From Clostridia bacterium (lineage in GTDB: Bacteria; Bacillota; Clostridia; Christensenellales; CAG-1252), in contig JAGAAA010000138.1 of assembly GCA_017615495.1 (NCBI GenBank), positions 1 through 6,756 of the forward strand: a stretch of 6,756 bases of DNA. The letters are read 5' to 3'. Both the position numbers and the translations under genes were made by a program. Positions 1 to 5,242 of this stretch are shown piece after piece (position 1 is the stretch's first letter; every line of letters starts with the position of its first letter). The notes below the pieces were generated by a model. It was not told the origin of the DNA, did no database searches, and saw nothing but the letters and a program-made list of their open reading frames with translations.

Positions 1-2295
1 ATCGGAAAGAACGGCTTGCCTGCTGTTTTGCGCAAGCACGCCGCCCTGCGAAGAACCGAAGTTCGTCGCGTCGATCTCAACGTTCAAATTGCGTAGCGTG
101 GCGCCGTTCAACGCCGAAAAAAGCGGCGAAGTCAGCTTGATACCTTTCAAGGTGGCGCCGTTGCCGATCAACACACCGTTAAAATCAAAAGCGGAAACCG
201 CCGCGAAATTGTAATCGGTATAGTTGTACACGCCGCCCGCGATCAACTCAAAATATGCGCCCGGGTTCTCACGCATCAAAGACAAAAGTTCGGAAGCGGA
301 ACGCGGCACATACGGCTTGGATTCCGTGCCGTAAGCCCCGTCCGACTTAACGTACAGGCATTCTTCCGAAAGGGGCGAAGGACGAAGCATCGTGGAAGAA
401 GAGACCGCCTGCAGCGCCAAAACGTAGTTGCCGTCCGTTTTGATGTAGGAGGACAACAAAATCAAGGATTCGGAAGGATAAATGGTGGCGAGCGCTTCCC
501 CGTTTACGTAAAGGATGTAAGCGCTTGCGTTTTCGCTCCCCGTAAAGGTCAAGACGCTCGAAGTCTCCGCAAGAGAGGAAGGCGCCGCCAAATCAACGGG
601 GGCGCGGAAGAAGATCTCCTGCGACCACAAGGCGTTTTCGCCGTGTTGACGGATGCGCGCCGTGTGTTCCCCTTCGGAAACCGAGATGCCTTCTCCTGCG
701 CGCACGGTGCGGATCTCACCGTCATACAAAAGCTCGTACGTGACGCTCGCGTTTTCCGCCGCAGCCCAAACGAAGCCTCTTGCGTCGTAAGCGAAGCCGG
801 TCGGATAAGCGATGGGCTCAAGCTCGTTTGAAGTGGTGAGCATCGCCTCCGCGGAAAAAGGAGAAGCAACATACAGGTCGCTTTCCGGAACGGCGGAGAC
901 CGAAACGGTGACTCCGGTCTCAAGCTCGCTGCGTATCCTTGCAATGACGTTTCTTTCCGCCGTCGTCGCCGCGCGAGTGCCCACCGCCGTGGAAGTCAAC
1001 ACCACGGGGGTCGTCTCCGCAGTCAAGTAGCTTGCTCCGCCGCGACTGACAAAGCATAAATTATAAGAAGAAGCGTTTTGCACCGCGTCAAAGCGCAAAG
1101 TGATGCTTTCGTCCGTGATGGTGGCAACGGGCGTTGTGGGCGTATCCAGCGCAGTGGTCATCTTGCCTTGATCCTTGGTGTAAAAAACGATACCGCCGGA
1201 ATAAAGCGAATCCGTATAATAGATGCCGTTGCCGCTTGTTCTGACGCGCACCACGTGCCGCCCTGCCGTAAGCGCGGCGGGGACCGCCATCGAAACTTCC
1301 TGCGTTACGGGGTACTCTGTGCCGTCGATCTCCACGACGTACCCATCAGAGTAAGCGCGCGCCCCCCATTCGATATAGTATCCGTTTTGCTCTTCTTCGG
1401 GCAAGACGGAAAGGTTTGCGGGCGCGGCGTCCGCGATCGGGAAGGTGATCGCATCGTTAAACGCCGAAGCGTTGTAAAGCCCGTTGTTGCTGATCAGGCG
1501 CATCGTAAAGGAAACCTTGCCACCCAAAAGCAACGGCTCGTAAGTCATCCTCGTCTTGGTGGCATCCGCCGGGATGGTGATAAGAGGAATGGGCGAATTG
1601 TCTTGATAGATCTCGTACGAAACGGCGTCGGCGGAATAACGGTTGCGCCATTCGATCACCCTTTCCGTTGCGTTGAAGGTAAAATCCACCTTAGCAAGGC
1701 TTTGCAGGGGCGCTTTGCCGTCCTTCACCGTGACCATATAAGAAGAGCTGATCGTGCTGGTGGCGTACGAAACGCCGTCCCCAAGCGTTTGCATCGTGAT
1801 CTCAAAGCGGCCGTCCTTGGTAAAGGTAAGGTCGTAATACGTGGAATTCTTGGGCGCCAAATAACTCTTTCCGTCAAAATAGATCTTGTAGCCGTCGTTG
1901 TTCAAAACCGTGCTCCACATCACGCGATTGCCCGTCATGGAGATGCGCGGCGCGGAAAGTTGCGGCAAAGTGGTCTTGGTCGTGCGACGCTTGTAAACGA
2001 TGGACTCGGAATAAGCGCTCGTGCCGTCGTAAGTGGTGACGCGCACAGAGATCTCGTGCTCCTCGGAATCGGCGATCGGAAGGCTGAACTTGTTTTCCTC
2101 CGACGTATAGACGTTGTCGTCAATTTTTATGTCGTATGAAACCGCGCCGATGATGGCGTCCCACGTCAAAACGTTGTTGTCAACGGAAAGATTCTCGGGC
2201 ACGGGAATATTGCCCTGCTTCTTCCCGCAAGATACAAAAAGCAAAAGGATCATGGCAACAACGATCAATATGAACAAAAAAGGTTTTCTTTTCAT
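1..2295 (-). CDS. Large surface lipoprotein with FN3-like repeats and a beta-helix-like region (3' end beyond the window)
   Basis: The minus-strand frame is open without a stop for 765 codons from the ATG at 2295-2293 to the window edge, so the C-terminus is missing. The start follows AGAGG (2301-2305) at 5-nt spacing. Residues 1-23 form a lipoprotein signal: basic MKRK, a hydrophobic core (about 6-22) and lipobox FVSC with Cys23 as lipidation site. About seven FN3-like modules follow, at roughly 29-104, 110-191, 196-287, 289-374, 383-490, 492-566 and 569-650. Each has a strand-B aromatic such as LTW (W45), MW (W127), IEW (W216, W310) or VW (W510) and a 'xxYxIYxDG'-type strand. Residues 652-765 change character: GTESKPYV, SASELL, GAYFEL, FNGVLIGNGATLKGI and LNGATLRNLNVEI resemble the opening rungs of GLUG/pectin-lyase-like beta-helices. 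It is probably anchored outside the cytoplasmic membrane and binds polymers or cell-wall material; the ligand is unknown. The module calls rest on pattern only. Confidence 0.85.
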   Translation of the reverse strand, partial: MKRKPFLFILIVVAMILLLFVSCGKKQGNIPVPENLSVDNNVLTWDAIIGAVSYDIKIDDNVYTSEENKFSLPIADSEEHEISVRVTTYDGTSAYSESIVYKRRTTKTTLPQLSAPRISMTGNRVMWSTVLNNDGYKIYFDGKSYLAPKNSTYYDLTFTKDGRFEITMQTLGDGVSYATSTISSSYMVTVKDGKAPLQSLAKVDFTFNATERVIEWRNRYSADAVSYEIYQDNSPIPLITIPADATKTRMTYEPLLLGGKVSFTMRLISNNGLYNASAFNDAITFPIADAAPANLSVLPEEEQNGYYIEWGARAYSDGYVVEIDGTEYPVTQEVSMAVPAALTAGRHVVRVRTSGNGIYYTDSLYSGGIVFYTKDQGKMTTALDTPTTPVATITDESITLRFDAVQNASSYNLCFVSRGGASYLTAETTPVVLTSTAVGTRAATTAERNVIARIRSELETGVTVSVSAVPESDLYVASPFSAEAMLTTSNELEPIAYPTGFAYDARGFVWAAAENASVTYELLYDGEIRTVRAGEGISVSEGEHTARIRQHGENALWSQEIFFRAPVDLAAPSSLAETSSVLTFTGSENASAYILYVNGEALATIYPSESLILLSSYIKTDGNYVLALQAVSSSTMLRPSPLSEECLYVKSDGAYGTESKPYVPRSASELLSLMRENPGAYFELIAGGVYNYTDYNFAAVSAFDFNGVLIGNGATLKGIKLTSPLFSALNGATLRNLNVEIDATNFGSSQGGVLAQNSRQAVLSD

Positions 2296-2437
2296 AGGCA
2301 CCTCTAGCATTTTTATTTTAGCATAGGGGCGCGCGCGAATACGCGATTGTTAATTTTATTTAATATTGCTCTTTGTAAAAAGAAACCGTCACCGTTCGAC
2401 TTCCCAAAGCCATATACCATTAAAAAAGGAGGCTTTT

Positions 2438-2848
2438 ATGGAACAAAACCACTCGACAGGCGGCGTTGCAAACCTGCGCAAAGCAACGCTTTACAACAAT
2501 TATTTCAGACGCGAAATGTGGACGGGAGAACATTTACAAATCACCGTCATGGCAATCCCCGTCGGCGGCGAAGTGGGCAAAGAGATCCACACAGAACTTG
2601 ACCAACTTCTTGTTGTGGAACAAGGCTCGGCATCCGTGTTTATGGGAAAACAGGAGGAAGAAGAACTCCCCTTTGTGGGCGAAGCTACGGAGGGCTCCGG
2701 TATCCTTGTCCCGGCGGGCACCTACCACAACGTCGTCAACGACGGCAGAATCCCTTTAAAAATGTTTTCGGTCTATGCCCCGCCAAAGCACCCCGTTGGC
2801 ACCTTGCAAAAAACAAAAGCCGACGCAGACCGCGAAGAAATAAGCTGA
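2438..2848 (+). CDS. Small single-domain cupin protein
   Basis: 136 residues. I chose the ATG at 2438 because AAAGGAGG lies just upstream (2425-2432); an in-frame ATG at 2366 has no such site. The protein has the two conserved cupin blocks. Motif 1 is GGEVGKEIH (43-51) followed by D55-Q56 and E61-Q62-G63; motif 2 is GILVPAGTYHNVVN (88-101) with Pro92, Gly94, His97 and Asn101. His51, Asp55 or Gln56, Glu61 and His97 are the plausible metal ligands. The C-terminus (YAPPKHPVG, then KTKADAD) matches a family of about 130-residue 'cupin domain-containing' proteins of anaerobes, related in fold to mannose-6-phosphate isomerase C-terminal domains. The substrate of that family is not established, so no reaction is assigned. 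It is cytosolic, with no signal or membrane segment. I found no convincing promoter in the 142-bp gap to the divergent lipoprotein gene. Confidence 0.9.
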   Translation: MEQNHSTGGVANLRKATLYNNYFRREMWTGEHLQITVMAIPVGGEVGKEIHTELDQLLVVEQGSASVFMGKQEEEELPFVGEATEGSGILVPAGTYHNVVNDGRIPLKMFSVYAPPKHPVGTLQKTKADADREEIS

Positions 2849-2863
2849 TCTTCTCATTGCGTA

Positions 2864-2892
2864 TTGATTTTTTGATGGAAATGGTTTATACT
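2864..2892 (+). promoter_or_regulatory. Sigma-A-type promoter for the LURP-one-like gene
   Basis: TTGATT (2864-2869) and TATACT (2887-2892) are separated by exactly 17 bp. Each box differs from consensus at few positions. A start near 2899 would leave a leader of about 23 nt ending in AAAGGAG (2909-2915). It begins 16 bp after the cupin stop, so the downstream gene can be transcribed independently. I see no terminator between the two genes, so read-through from the cupin gene is also possible. Confidence 0.75.
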
Positions 2893-2921
2893 GTAATAAA
2901 AATATTGCAAAGGAGCTTGCT

Positions 2922-3431
2922 ATGAAATACATTATCAAAAACAAGATCATTTCCCTCGGTGGTTCCAGCACGGTCAGAGACGAAGCGGGCAACGACCTCT
3001 TCCTCGTTAAGGGCCGCGTTTTCACCTTCACCAAATACAAGAAAATTTGCTCCTTGGACAAAAAGCCCCTCTTCAGAGTGCGCAATAAGTTCTGGCATAT
3101 CTTGCTTCCCAAAGTTTTCATTATGGATGCGGAAGGCAATAAGATCTTGATGGTCAAGAAAAAGAAGCTTTTCTCCTTCCGTAAGGACTTCGTCATCCTC
3201 CCGATGAACGGCTCCGACCTCAACATCACCATCGACGGTGATTTGATCGGCAGACATTACGACATCTTGGACAACGGCGTGCCCGTGGCTCACGTCAGAA
3301 GAAACTTCAATTTGATCAAGGATTCCTTCTGGCTCGAAACCGACTTTGAGGATAAGGCGGCGTTCTACGTTTCCATCGTCATCGCTCTCGACAACTTCTT
3401 CGACAAGTTGATGCAAGAGAGCCGCAACTGA
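2922..3431 (+). CDS. LURP-one-related / YxjI-like (Tubby-like fold) protein
   Basis: 169 residues, starting at the ATG 6 nt after AAAGGAG (2909-2915). The protein is a series of short beta-strand units of the type 'V-x-D-E-x-G-N-x-L-x-x-V-K': VRDEAGNDLFLVKG (18-31), SLDKKPLFRVRNK (44-56), IMDAEGNKILMVKKKK (67-82), ITIDGDLIG (102-110) and VPVAHVRRN (120-128). A C-terminal hydrophobic helix, AAFYVSIVIALDNFFDKL (146-163), follows. This layout, the length and the 'ALD' helix end match the LURP-one-related family (YxjI in Bacillus), whose Tubby-like barrel encloses the C-terminal helix. The helix is therefore probably buried rather than membrane-spanning. The biochemical role of bacterial members is unknown; lipid or membrane-surface binding is only suggested by the fold. 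The protein is lysine-rich. It has its own promoter (2864-2892) and a strong terminator (3456-3489). The long antisense open frame across this gene is a codon-usage shadow. Confidence 0.85.
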   Translation: MKYIIKNKIISLGGSSTVRDEAGNDLFLVKGRVFTFTKYKKICSLDKKPLFRVRNKFWHILLPKVFIMDAEGNKILMVKKKKLFSFRKDFVILPMNGSDLNITIDGDLIGRHYDILDNGVPVAHVRRNFNLIKDSFWLETDFEDKAAFYVSIVIALDNFFDKLMQESRN

Positions 3432-3455
3432 CCCCTCCCCCATCCAACACAATGT

Positions 3456-3489
3456 AAGCGGGCGCCCGACGGCGTCCGCTTTTCTTTTT
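3456..3489 (+). terminator. Rho-independent terminator after the LURP-one-like gene
   Basis: An 11-bp stem (3456-3466 with 3471-3481, one G-U pair) closes a CGAC tetraloop and is followed by a T-rich tract (3480-3489, one C). It lies 24 nt after the stop codon and isolates the upstream gene from the tRNA gene. Confidence 0.9.
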
Positions 3490-3508
3490 GAAACTAAAAA
3501 AATTCCGC

Positions 3509-3537
3509 TTGCAAAAGGCGCGGTTTTGTAGTATAGT
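3509..3537 (+). promoter_or_regulatory. Promoter of tRNA-Ser
   Basis: TTGCAA (3509-3514) and TATAGT (3532-3537) are 17 bp apart. Initiation would fall near 3544, about 6 nt before the mature tRNA 5' end. It sits downstream of the terminator at 3456-3489, so the tRNA is its own unit. Confidence 0.75.
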
Positions 3538-3549
3538 TTTATTATTCAC

Positions 3550-3639
3550 GGAGAGATGGCAGAGAGGTCGAATGCACATGATTCGAAATCATGCGTACCT
3601 TCACCGGTACCTAGGGTTCAAATCCCTATCTCTCCGCCA
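3550..3639 (+). tRNA. tRNA-Ser (anticodon CGA)
   Basis: A complete 90-nt cloverleaf with a class II long variable arm. The acceptor stem GGAGAGA (3550-3556) pairs with TCTCTCC (3629-3635); discriminator G3636 and an encoded CCA (3637-3639) follow. The anticodon stem CATGA (3577-3581) pairs with TCATG (3589-3593) around loop TTCGAAA, with anticodon CGA at 3584-3586, which reads UCG serine codons. The variable arm stem GTACC (3595-3599) pairs with GGTAC (3606-3610). The T-stem TAGGG (3612-3616) pairs with CCCTA (3624-3628) around TTCAAAT. The long variable arm and discriminator G are the usual serine identity features. The last 21 nt recur exactly at 3810-3830. Confidence 0.97.
3619..3639 (+). 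repeat. att-like core, copy 1 (3' end of tRNA-Ser)
   Basis: This 21-nt stretch runs from the T-loop through the CCA end and is repeated without mismatch at 3810-3830, 191 bp downstream. A core covering a tRNA gene's T-arm to 3' end is the typical attachment target of tyrosine-recombinase elements. Here it is the copy that completes the functional tRNA. Confidence 0.75.
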
Positions 3640-3646
3640 GCAGGTC

Positions 3647-3673
3647 AAAAAGTCGGATTTATCCGACTTTTTT
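3647..3673 (+). terminator. Rho-independent terminator of tRNA-Ser
   Basis: A perfect 11-bp stem (3647-3657 with 3662-3672) closes a TTTA loop; the descending arm ends in six Ts (3668-3673). It starts 8 nt after the tRNA CCA end. It lies inside the interval between the two att-like copies, so any inserted DNA would have supplied it. Confidence 0.9.
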
Positions 3674-3680
3674 GCTGTCG

Positions 3681-3713
3681 CTTAACGTTAGGGATTTGAA
3701 CGAGAGCGTTAAG
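3681..3713. repeat. Dyad containing an inverted T-arm copy
   Basis: CTTAACG (3681-3687) and CGTTAAG (3707-3713) are a perfect 7-bp inverted repeat with a 19-bp centre. Inside it, TAGGGATTTGAAC (3689-3701) is the exact reverse complement of 13 nt of the tRNA-Ser T-arm (3616-3628). It is thus a third, partial and oppositely oriented copy of the att-like sequence. The T-stem partner is absent, so it is not a minus-strand tRNA. Its role is unknown; a recombinase-binding site or a rearrangement remnant are both possible. Confidence 0.6.
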
Positions 3714-3741
3714 AAAAGGCGCCTTGACTTGGCGCGTTTTT
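3714..3741 (+). terminator. Second terminator-like hairpin, with no gene in front of it
   Basis: GCGCC (3719-3723) pairs with GGCGC (3731-3735) around TTGACTT. After one G-G mismatch, AAAA (3714-3717) pairs with the start of a TTTTT run (3737-3741). It is weaker than the tRNA terminator. No open frame or RNA gene lies between that terminator and this one, so it is either a leftover of a lost gene or a fail-safe site. Confidence 0.5.
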
Positions 3742-3755
3742 AGCGGCAGACCGCC

Positions 3756-3804
3756 GCAATGCGAAAGGCACAAACCAAACGAAACGGAATGCCTTGAGCA
3801 TTGC
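3756..3804. other. Long hairpin with tandem G-A step and a pentad-repeat loop
   Basis: GCAATGC (3756-3762) pairs perfectly with GCATTGC (3798-3804) and AAGGCA (3765-3770, with leading A) pairs with TGCCTT (3790-3795). Between the helices, GA (3763-3764) faces GA (3796-3797), which in RNA would form a sheared tandem G-A step. The 19-nt loop (3771-3789) reads as three pentads, CAAAC, CAAAC, GAAAC, then GGAA. There is no T-tract after it, so it is not a terminator. It ends 5 nt before the second att-like copy. It could be a structured RNA, a single-strand DNA fold or a recombination accessory site; I cannot tell which. Confidence 0.55.
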
Positions 3805-3809
3805 AAGAG

Positions 3810-3830
3810 CAAATCCCTATCTCTCCGCCA
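3810..3830 (+). repeat. att-like core, copy 2 (orphan tRNA-Ser 3' end)
   Basis: An exact 21-nt copy of the tRNA-Ser 3' end, including CCA, with no tRNA 5' half in front. Sequence similarity stops abruptly on the left (T-loop) side. On the right the next two bases differ and three more (AGG) agree. This fits either the distal attachment site of a former insertion or the remains of a second tRNA-Ser copy. The terminator at 3840-3875 follows by 9 nt, as if it once served the intact tRNA. Confidence 0.75.
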
Positions 3831-3839
3831 TTAGGAAAT

Positions 3840-3875
3840 AAAACGAACCCCGGCGCTAAGTCGAGGTTCGTTTTT
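3840..3875. terminator. Terminator, likely bidirectional
   Basis: AAAACGAACC (3840-3849) pairs with GGTTCGTTTT (3865-3874), followed by one more T on the plus strand. On the minus strand the stem is followed by TTTTATTT, and it lies about 25 nt past the stop of the YgjV-like gene. It probably ends that transcript. On the plus strand it may be the original tRNA-Ser terminator. Confidence 0.8.
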
Positions 3876-3899
3876 CGTTAATCTTTCGCTTTTAAAATT

Positions 3900-4526
3900 T
3901 CACTCCTCGGTCGGCGGATCGGGCGGCGTTTGCCGGGAGGGCTCCTCGGTCGGTTGCGCTTTCTTCTTTTTGGCAATAAAGATGCGCACGATGGAAACAG
4001 CCGCCAAAACGAACGCCACGCCGTTGAAGATCATCACCGGATAAAGCCTGATAAACACGCCGTAGACGCTCCAGCAGACCGCGTTGAAGATGATGCCTAT
4101 TTTTATAAGTAATTCGGAATTTAACGAGTCAAGATCCAGCAAAAATGCCAAAATGACAAAGACGCCGTAAACCGCCCCCGCCACGACGGGCAAATACCCG
4201 TACAAAACGTTGTTGCTGAAATAAACGTTGAACAAAACGCCCGCAACTAAGCCAGCCACCAAGCAAACCACGCTGATGATGAGCTTGGGCGCTTTTTTGG
4301 CGCTTTTGATAAACACCAACGAAACGTTTCTGACCAAGGAAATGACTTCCTGCGTCACTCCGCTATAAGCCTCGGTCATCGTTTGGGCAATGATCTCCAA
4401 AACGTGATTGGAGGATTGAAACAGAAGAATGTTCCGCTTGGACTTCAAAAAAGCCGCGGAAGTGGCAATGACGTTTCCCACCAGGGAAAGAATATTGGCA
4501 ATCAAAAGTATGGTCGCAGCGCTCAT
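3900..4526 (-). CDS. YgjV-family multi-pass inner membrane protein
   Basis: 208 residues. The ATG at 4526-4524 is preceded by AAGGAGG (4531-4537). Hydrophobic segments lie at about 5-27, 38-55 (weak), 82-103, 110-131, 139-160 and 163-185. The tail is cytosolic-looking: KKKK, then a proline- and acid-rich end (187-208). The second half, with LPVVAGAVYGVF (112-123), FNAVCWSVYGVF (147-158) and IFNGVAFVLAAVSIVRIF (166-183), follows the pattern of the YgjV family of predicted inner membrane proteins. So does the 'VISLVRN' element (61-67) between early helices. The family's function is not established; its paired triple-helix look is reminiscent of small transporters, but that is inference. It is a single gene with its own promoter (4550-4578) and probable terminator (3840-3875). 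Family assignment is likely rather than certain. Confidence 0.8.
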   Translation of the reverse strand: MSAATILLIANILSLVGNVIATSAAFLKSKRNILLFQSSNHVLEIIAQTMTEAYSGVTQEVISLVRNVSLVFIKSAKKAPKLIISVVCLVAGLVAGVLFNVYFSNNVLYGYLPVVAGAVYGVFVILAFLLDLDSLNSELLIKIGIIFNAVCWSVYGVFIRLYPVMIFNGVAFVLAAVSIVRIFIAKKKKAQPTEEPSRQTPPDPPTEE

Positions 4527-4549
4527 CTGCCCTCCTTGCTGTGTTTACC

Positions 4550-4578
4550 ATTATAATTCGAACTGAAAATAATAACAA
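4550..4578 (-). promoter_or_regulatory. Strong promoter of the YgjV-like gene
   Basis: On the minus strand, TTGTTA (4578-4573) and a perfect TATAAT (4555-4550) are 17 bp apart. Transcription would start near 4543, leaving a leader of under 20 nt that contains the AAGGAGG site. It lies downstream of the terminator that ends the preceding minus-strand gene. Confidence 0.85.
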
Positions 4579-4597
4579 CGATTTCAAATGAAATCGT
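4578..4597. promoter_or_regulatory. Candidate operator: perfect 9-bp dyad touching the -35 box
   Basis: ACGATTTCA (4578-4586) and TGAAATCGT (4589-4597) are perfect inverted arms around AA. The dyad abuts and shares one base with the -35 box of the YgjV-like gene. A 2-nt centre cannot form an RNA loop, and the site lies upstream of the transcription start, so it is better read as a dimeric protein-binding site. The regulator is unknown. Confidence 0.55.
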
Positions 4598-4626
4598 CAT
4601 GGAAAAGATGAGGGAACTTCGCAAAT

Positions 4627-4656
4627 AAAAAAAGCGTTGCAAGTTTCGCAACACTT
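4627..4656 (-). terminator. Terminator of the MmcQ/YjbR-like gene
   Basis: Read on the minus strand, AAGTGTTGC (4656-4648) pairs with GCAACGCTT (4640-4632) with one G-U pair around a GAAACTT loop. Seven Ts follow (4633-4627). It lies 17 nt after the stop codon and separates this gene from the YgjV-like gene. Confidence 0.88.
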
Positions 4657-4673
4657 CTTTTACGCTGGTTGTT

Positions 4674-5054
4674 TTATTTGGGCCGTTTAGCCATATCGTA
4701 GGCATCGCTGAGTATCTCGCGGATGTCCGCCTCGGAATAACTGTCGTCCACGATGATGCTGTACCATGTCGCATCGGACTTCGGGAAGGCGGAGCGAACG
4801 ATCCTGTGCCCTTCCGCACGCACGCTTTCCGCATACGTCTCGTTTAAACACACCAACAACACGATTGCGTTGTTGGCATCATAAACGTAAGCGAAGCACC
4901 TTTTGCCATTTTCGTAAATCGCGTAATAGGCATCTGCATCGGAATGTCCCGTGTCAATCAAATCGTCACACACGTTGCGCTCAAGCTCATCACCGAACTC
5001 TTCTTCAAGGTACTCGGCAATATAGTTTTTGCTAAGCTTACTCGTTTTTTCCAT
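4674..5054 (-). CDS. MmcQ/YjbR-like small protein
   Basis: 126 residues. The ATG at 5054-5052 is preceded by AAGGAG (5061-5066) at 7-nt spacing counted from the last G. The N-terminal part (1-37) is acidic and probably helical: LSKNYIAEYLEEEFGDEL and so on. A beta-rich core follows, ENGKRCFAYVYDANNAIVLLVCLNE (48-72). The end, RSAFPKSDATWYSIIVDDSYSEADIREILSDAYDMA (87-122), has the pattern 'FP-x-W-x-x-I-x-DDS-x-x-x-x-I-x-x-x-L-x-x-(S/A)Y-x-x' typical of the MmcQ/YjbR (CyaY-like fold) family. Members are annotated as DNA-binding on structural grounds; no pathway is known. There is no membrane segment. The gene stands alone, with a terminator at 4627-4656 and an upstream region suggesting activator control (5148-5184). 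Confidence 0.78.
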   Translation of the reverse strand: MEKTSKLSKNYIAEYLEEEFGDELERNVCDDLIDTGHSDADAYYAIYENGKRCFAYVYDANNAIVLLVCLNETYAESVRAEGHRIVRSAFPKSDATWYSIIVDDSYSEADIREILSDAYDMAKRPK

Positions 5055-5147
5055 ATTCTTCTCCTTGCCGCATTCTTACGGTCATTTTTGGAGTGATTCG
5101 ACGCCTACCGGACCTTCTTTTTGCACAATAGCGCCGGTCTTGCCCCT

Positions 5148-5153
5148 ATTATA
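5148..5153 (-). promoter_or_regulatory. -10 box of the MmcQ/YjbR-like gene
   Basis: A perfect TATAAT reads on the minus strand at 5153-5148. No -35 box stands at 16-18 bp (CCGTTT is found at 17 bp). TTGTCA occurs instead at spacings of 12 and 23 bp, as part of the direct repeats at 5164-5184. The start would lie near 5141, giving a leader of about 87 nt. A short ACCGG/CCGGT pairing (5107-5111 with 5134-5138) is the only structure I see in that leader. Confidence 0.6.
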
Positions 5154-5163
5154 ACTTTCGTCA

Positions 5164-5184
5164 GGTGACAAAACGGTGACAAAA
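5164..5184 (-). promoter_or_regulatory. Tandem direct repeat resembling a PhoB/OmpR-family site
   Basis: GGTGACAAAA occurs exactly at 5164-5173 and 5175-5184, a period of 11 bp. Read on the minus strand these are TTGTCAC, 4 bp, TTGTCAC, followed by 10 bp and then TATAAT. That is the architecture of a Pho box: two 7-mers near CTGTCAT with 4-bp spacing, about 10 bp upstream of the -10, replacing the -35. The geometry is seen directly; the identity of the regulator is inference. Confidence 0.55.
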
Positions 5185-5242
5185 GGATTCCCTGTTTTGA
5201 AAAAATTTTAATGCGTTTTCCTTAAAACCTACTTCCAAAACC

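Noticed and set aside
1078..2139. 353-codon plus-strand open frame opposite the lipoprotein gene
   Set aside because: It is exactly codon-aligned antisense to the lipoprotein frame and its protein is arginine/histidine-rich without any domain. The minus-strand frame has a signal peptide, lipobox and repeated modules.
2321..2353. Promoter boxes in the divergent gap between the lipoprotein and cupin genes (TTGTTA/TTAACA near 2347-2353, TAAAAT near 2315-2320)
   Set aside because: No pair has a spacing near 17 bp on either strand, so I could not assign a promoter.
2366..2437. Upstream in-frame start of the cupin gene
   Set aside because: The extra 24 residues are basic and unlike the family, and the AAAGGAGG site lies inside this stretch, just before the ATG at 2438.
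2886..3452. 188-codon minus-strand open frame opposite the LURP-one-like gene
   Set aside because: It has no ribosome binding site, it crosses the plus-strand promoter and nearly reaches the terminator of the real gene, and it arises from codon bias of the plus-strand frame.
3681..3713. Minus-strand tRNA suggested by the GTTCAAATCCCTA T-arm
   Set aside because: The 5' half of the T-stem is CTCTC instead of a complement, and there is no acceptor, anticodon or D arm around it.
3680..3714. Integron attC-like site (GCTTAAC and GTTAAGA arms)
   Set aside because: The left arm fits RYYYAAC, but the right arm breaks GTTRRRY at its last base, the site is far shorter than known attC sites, and no L-type inner boxes are present.
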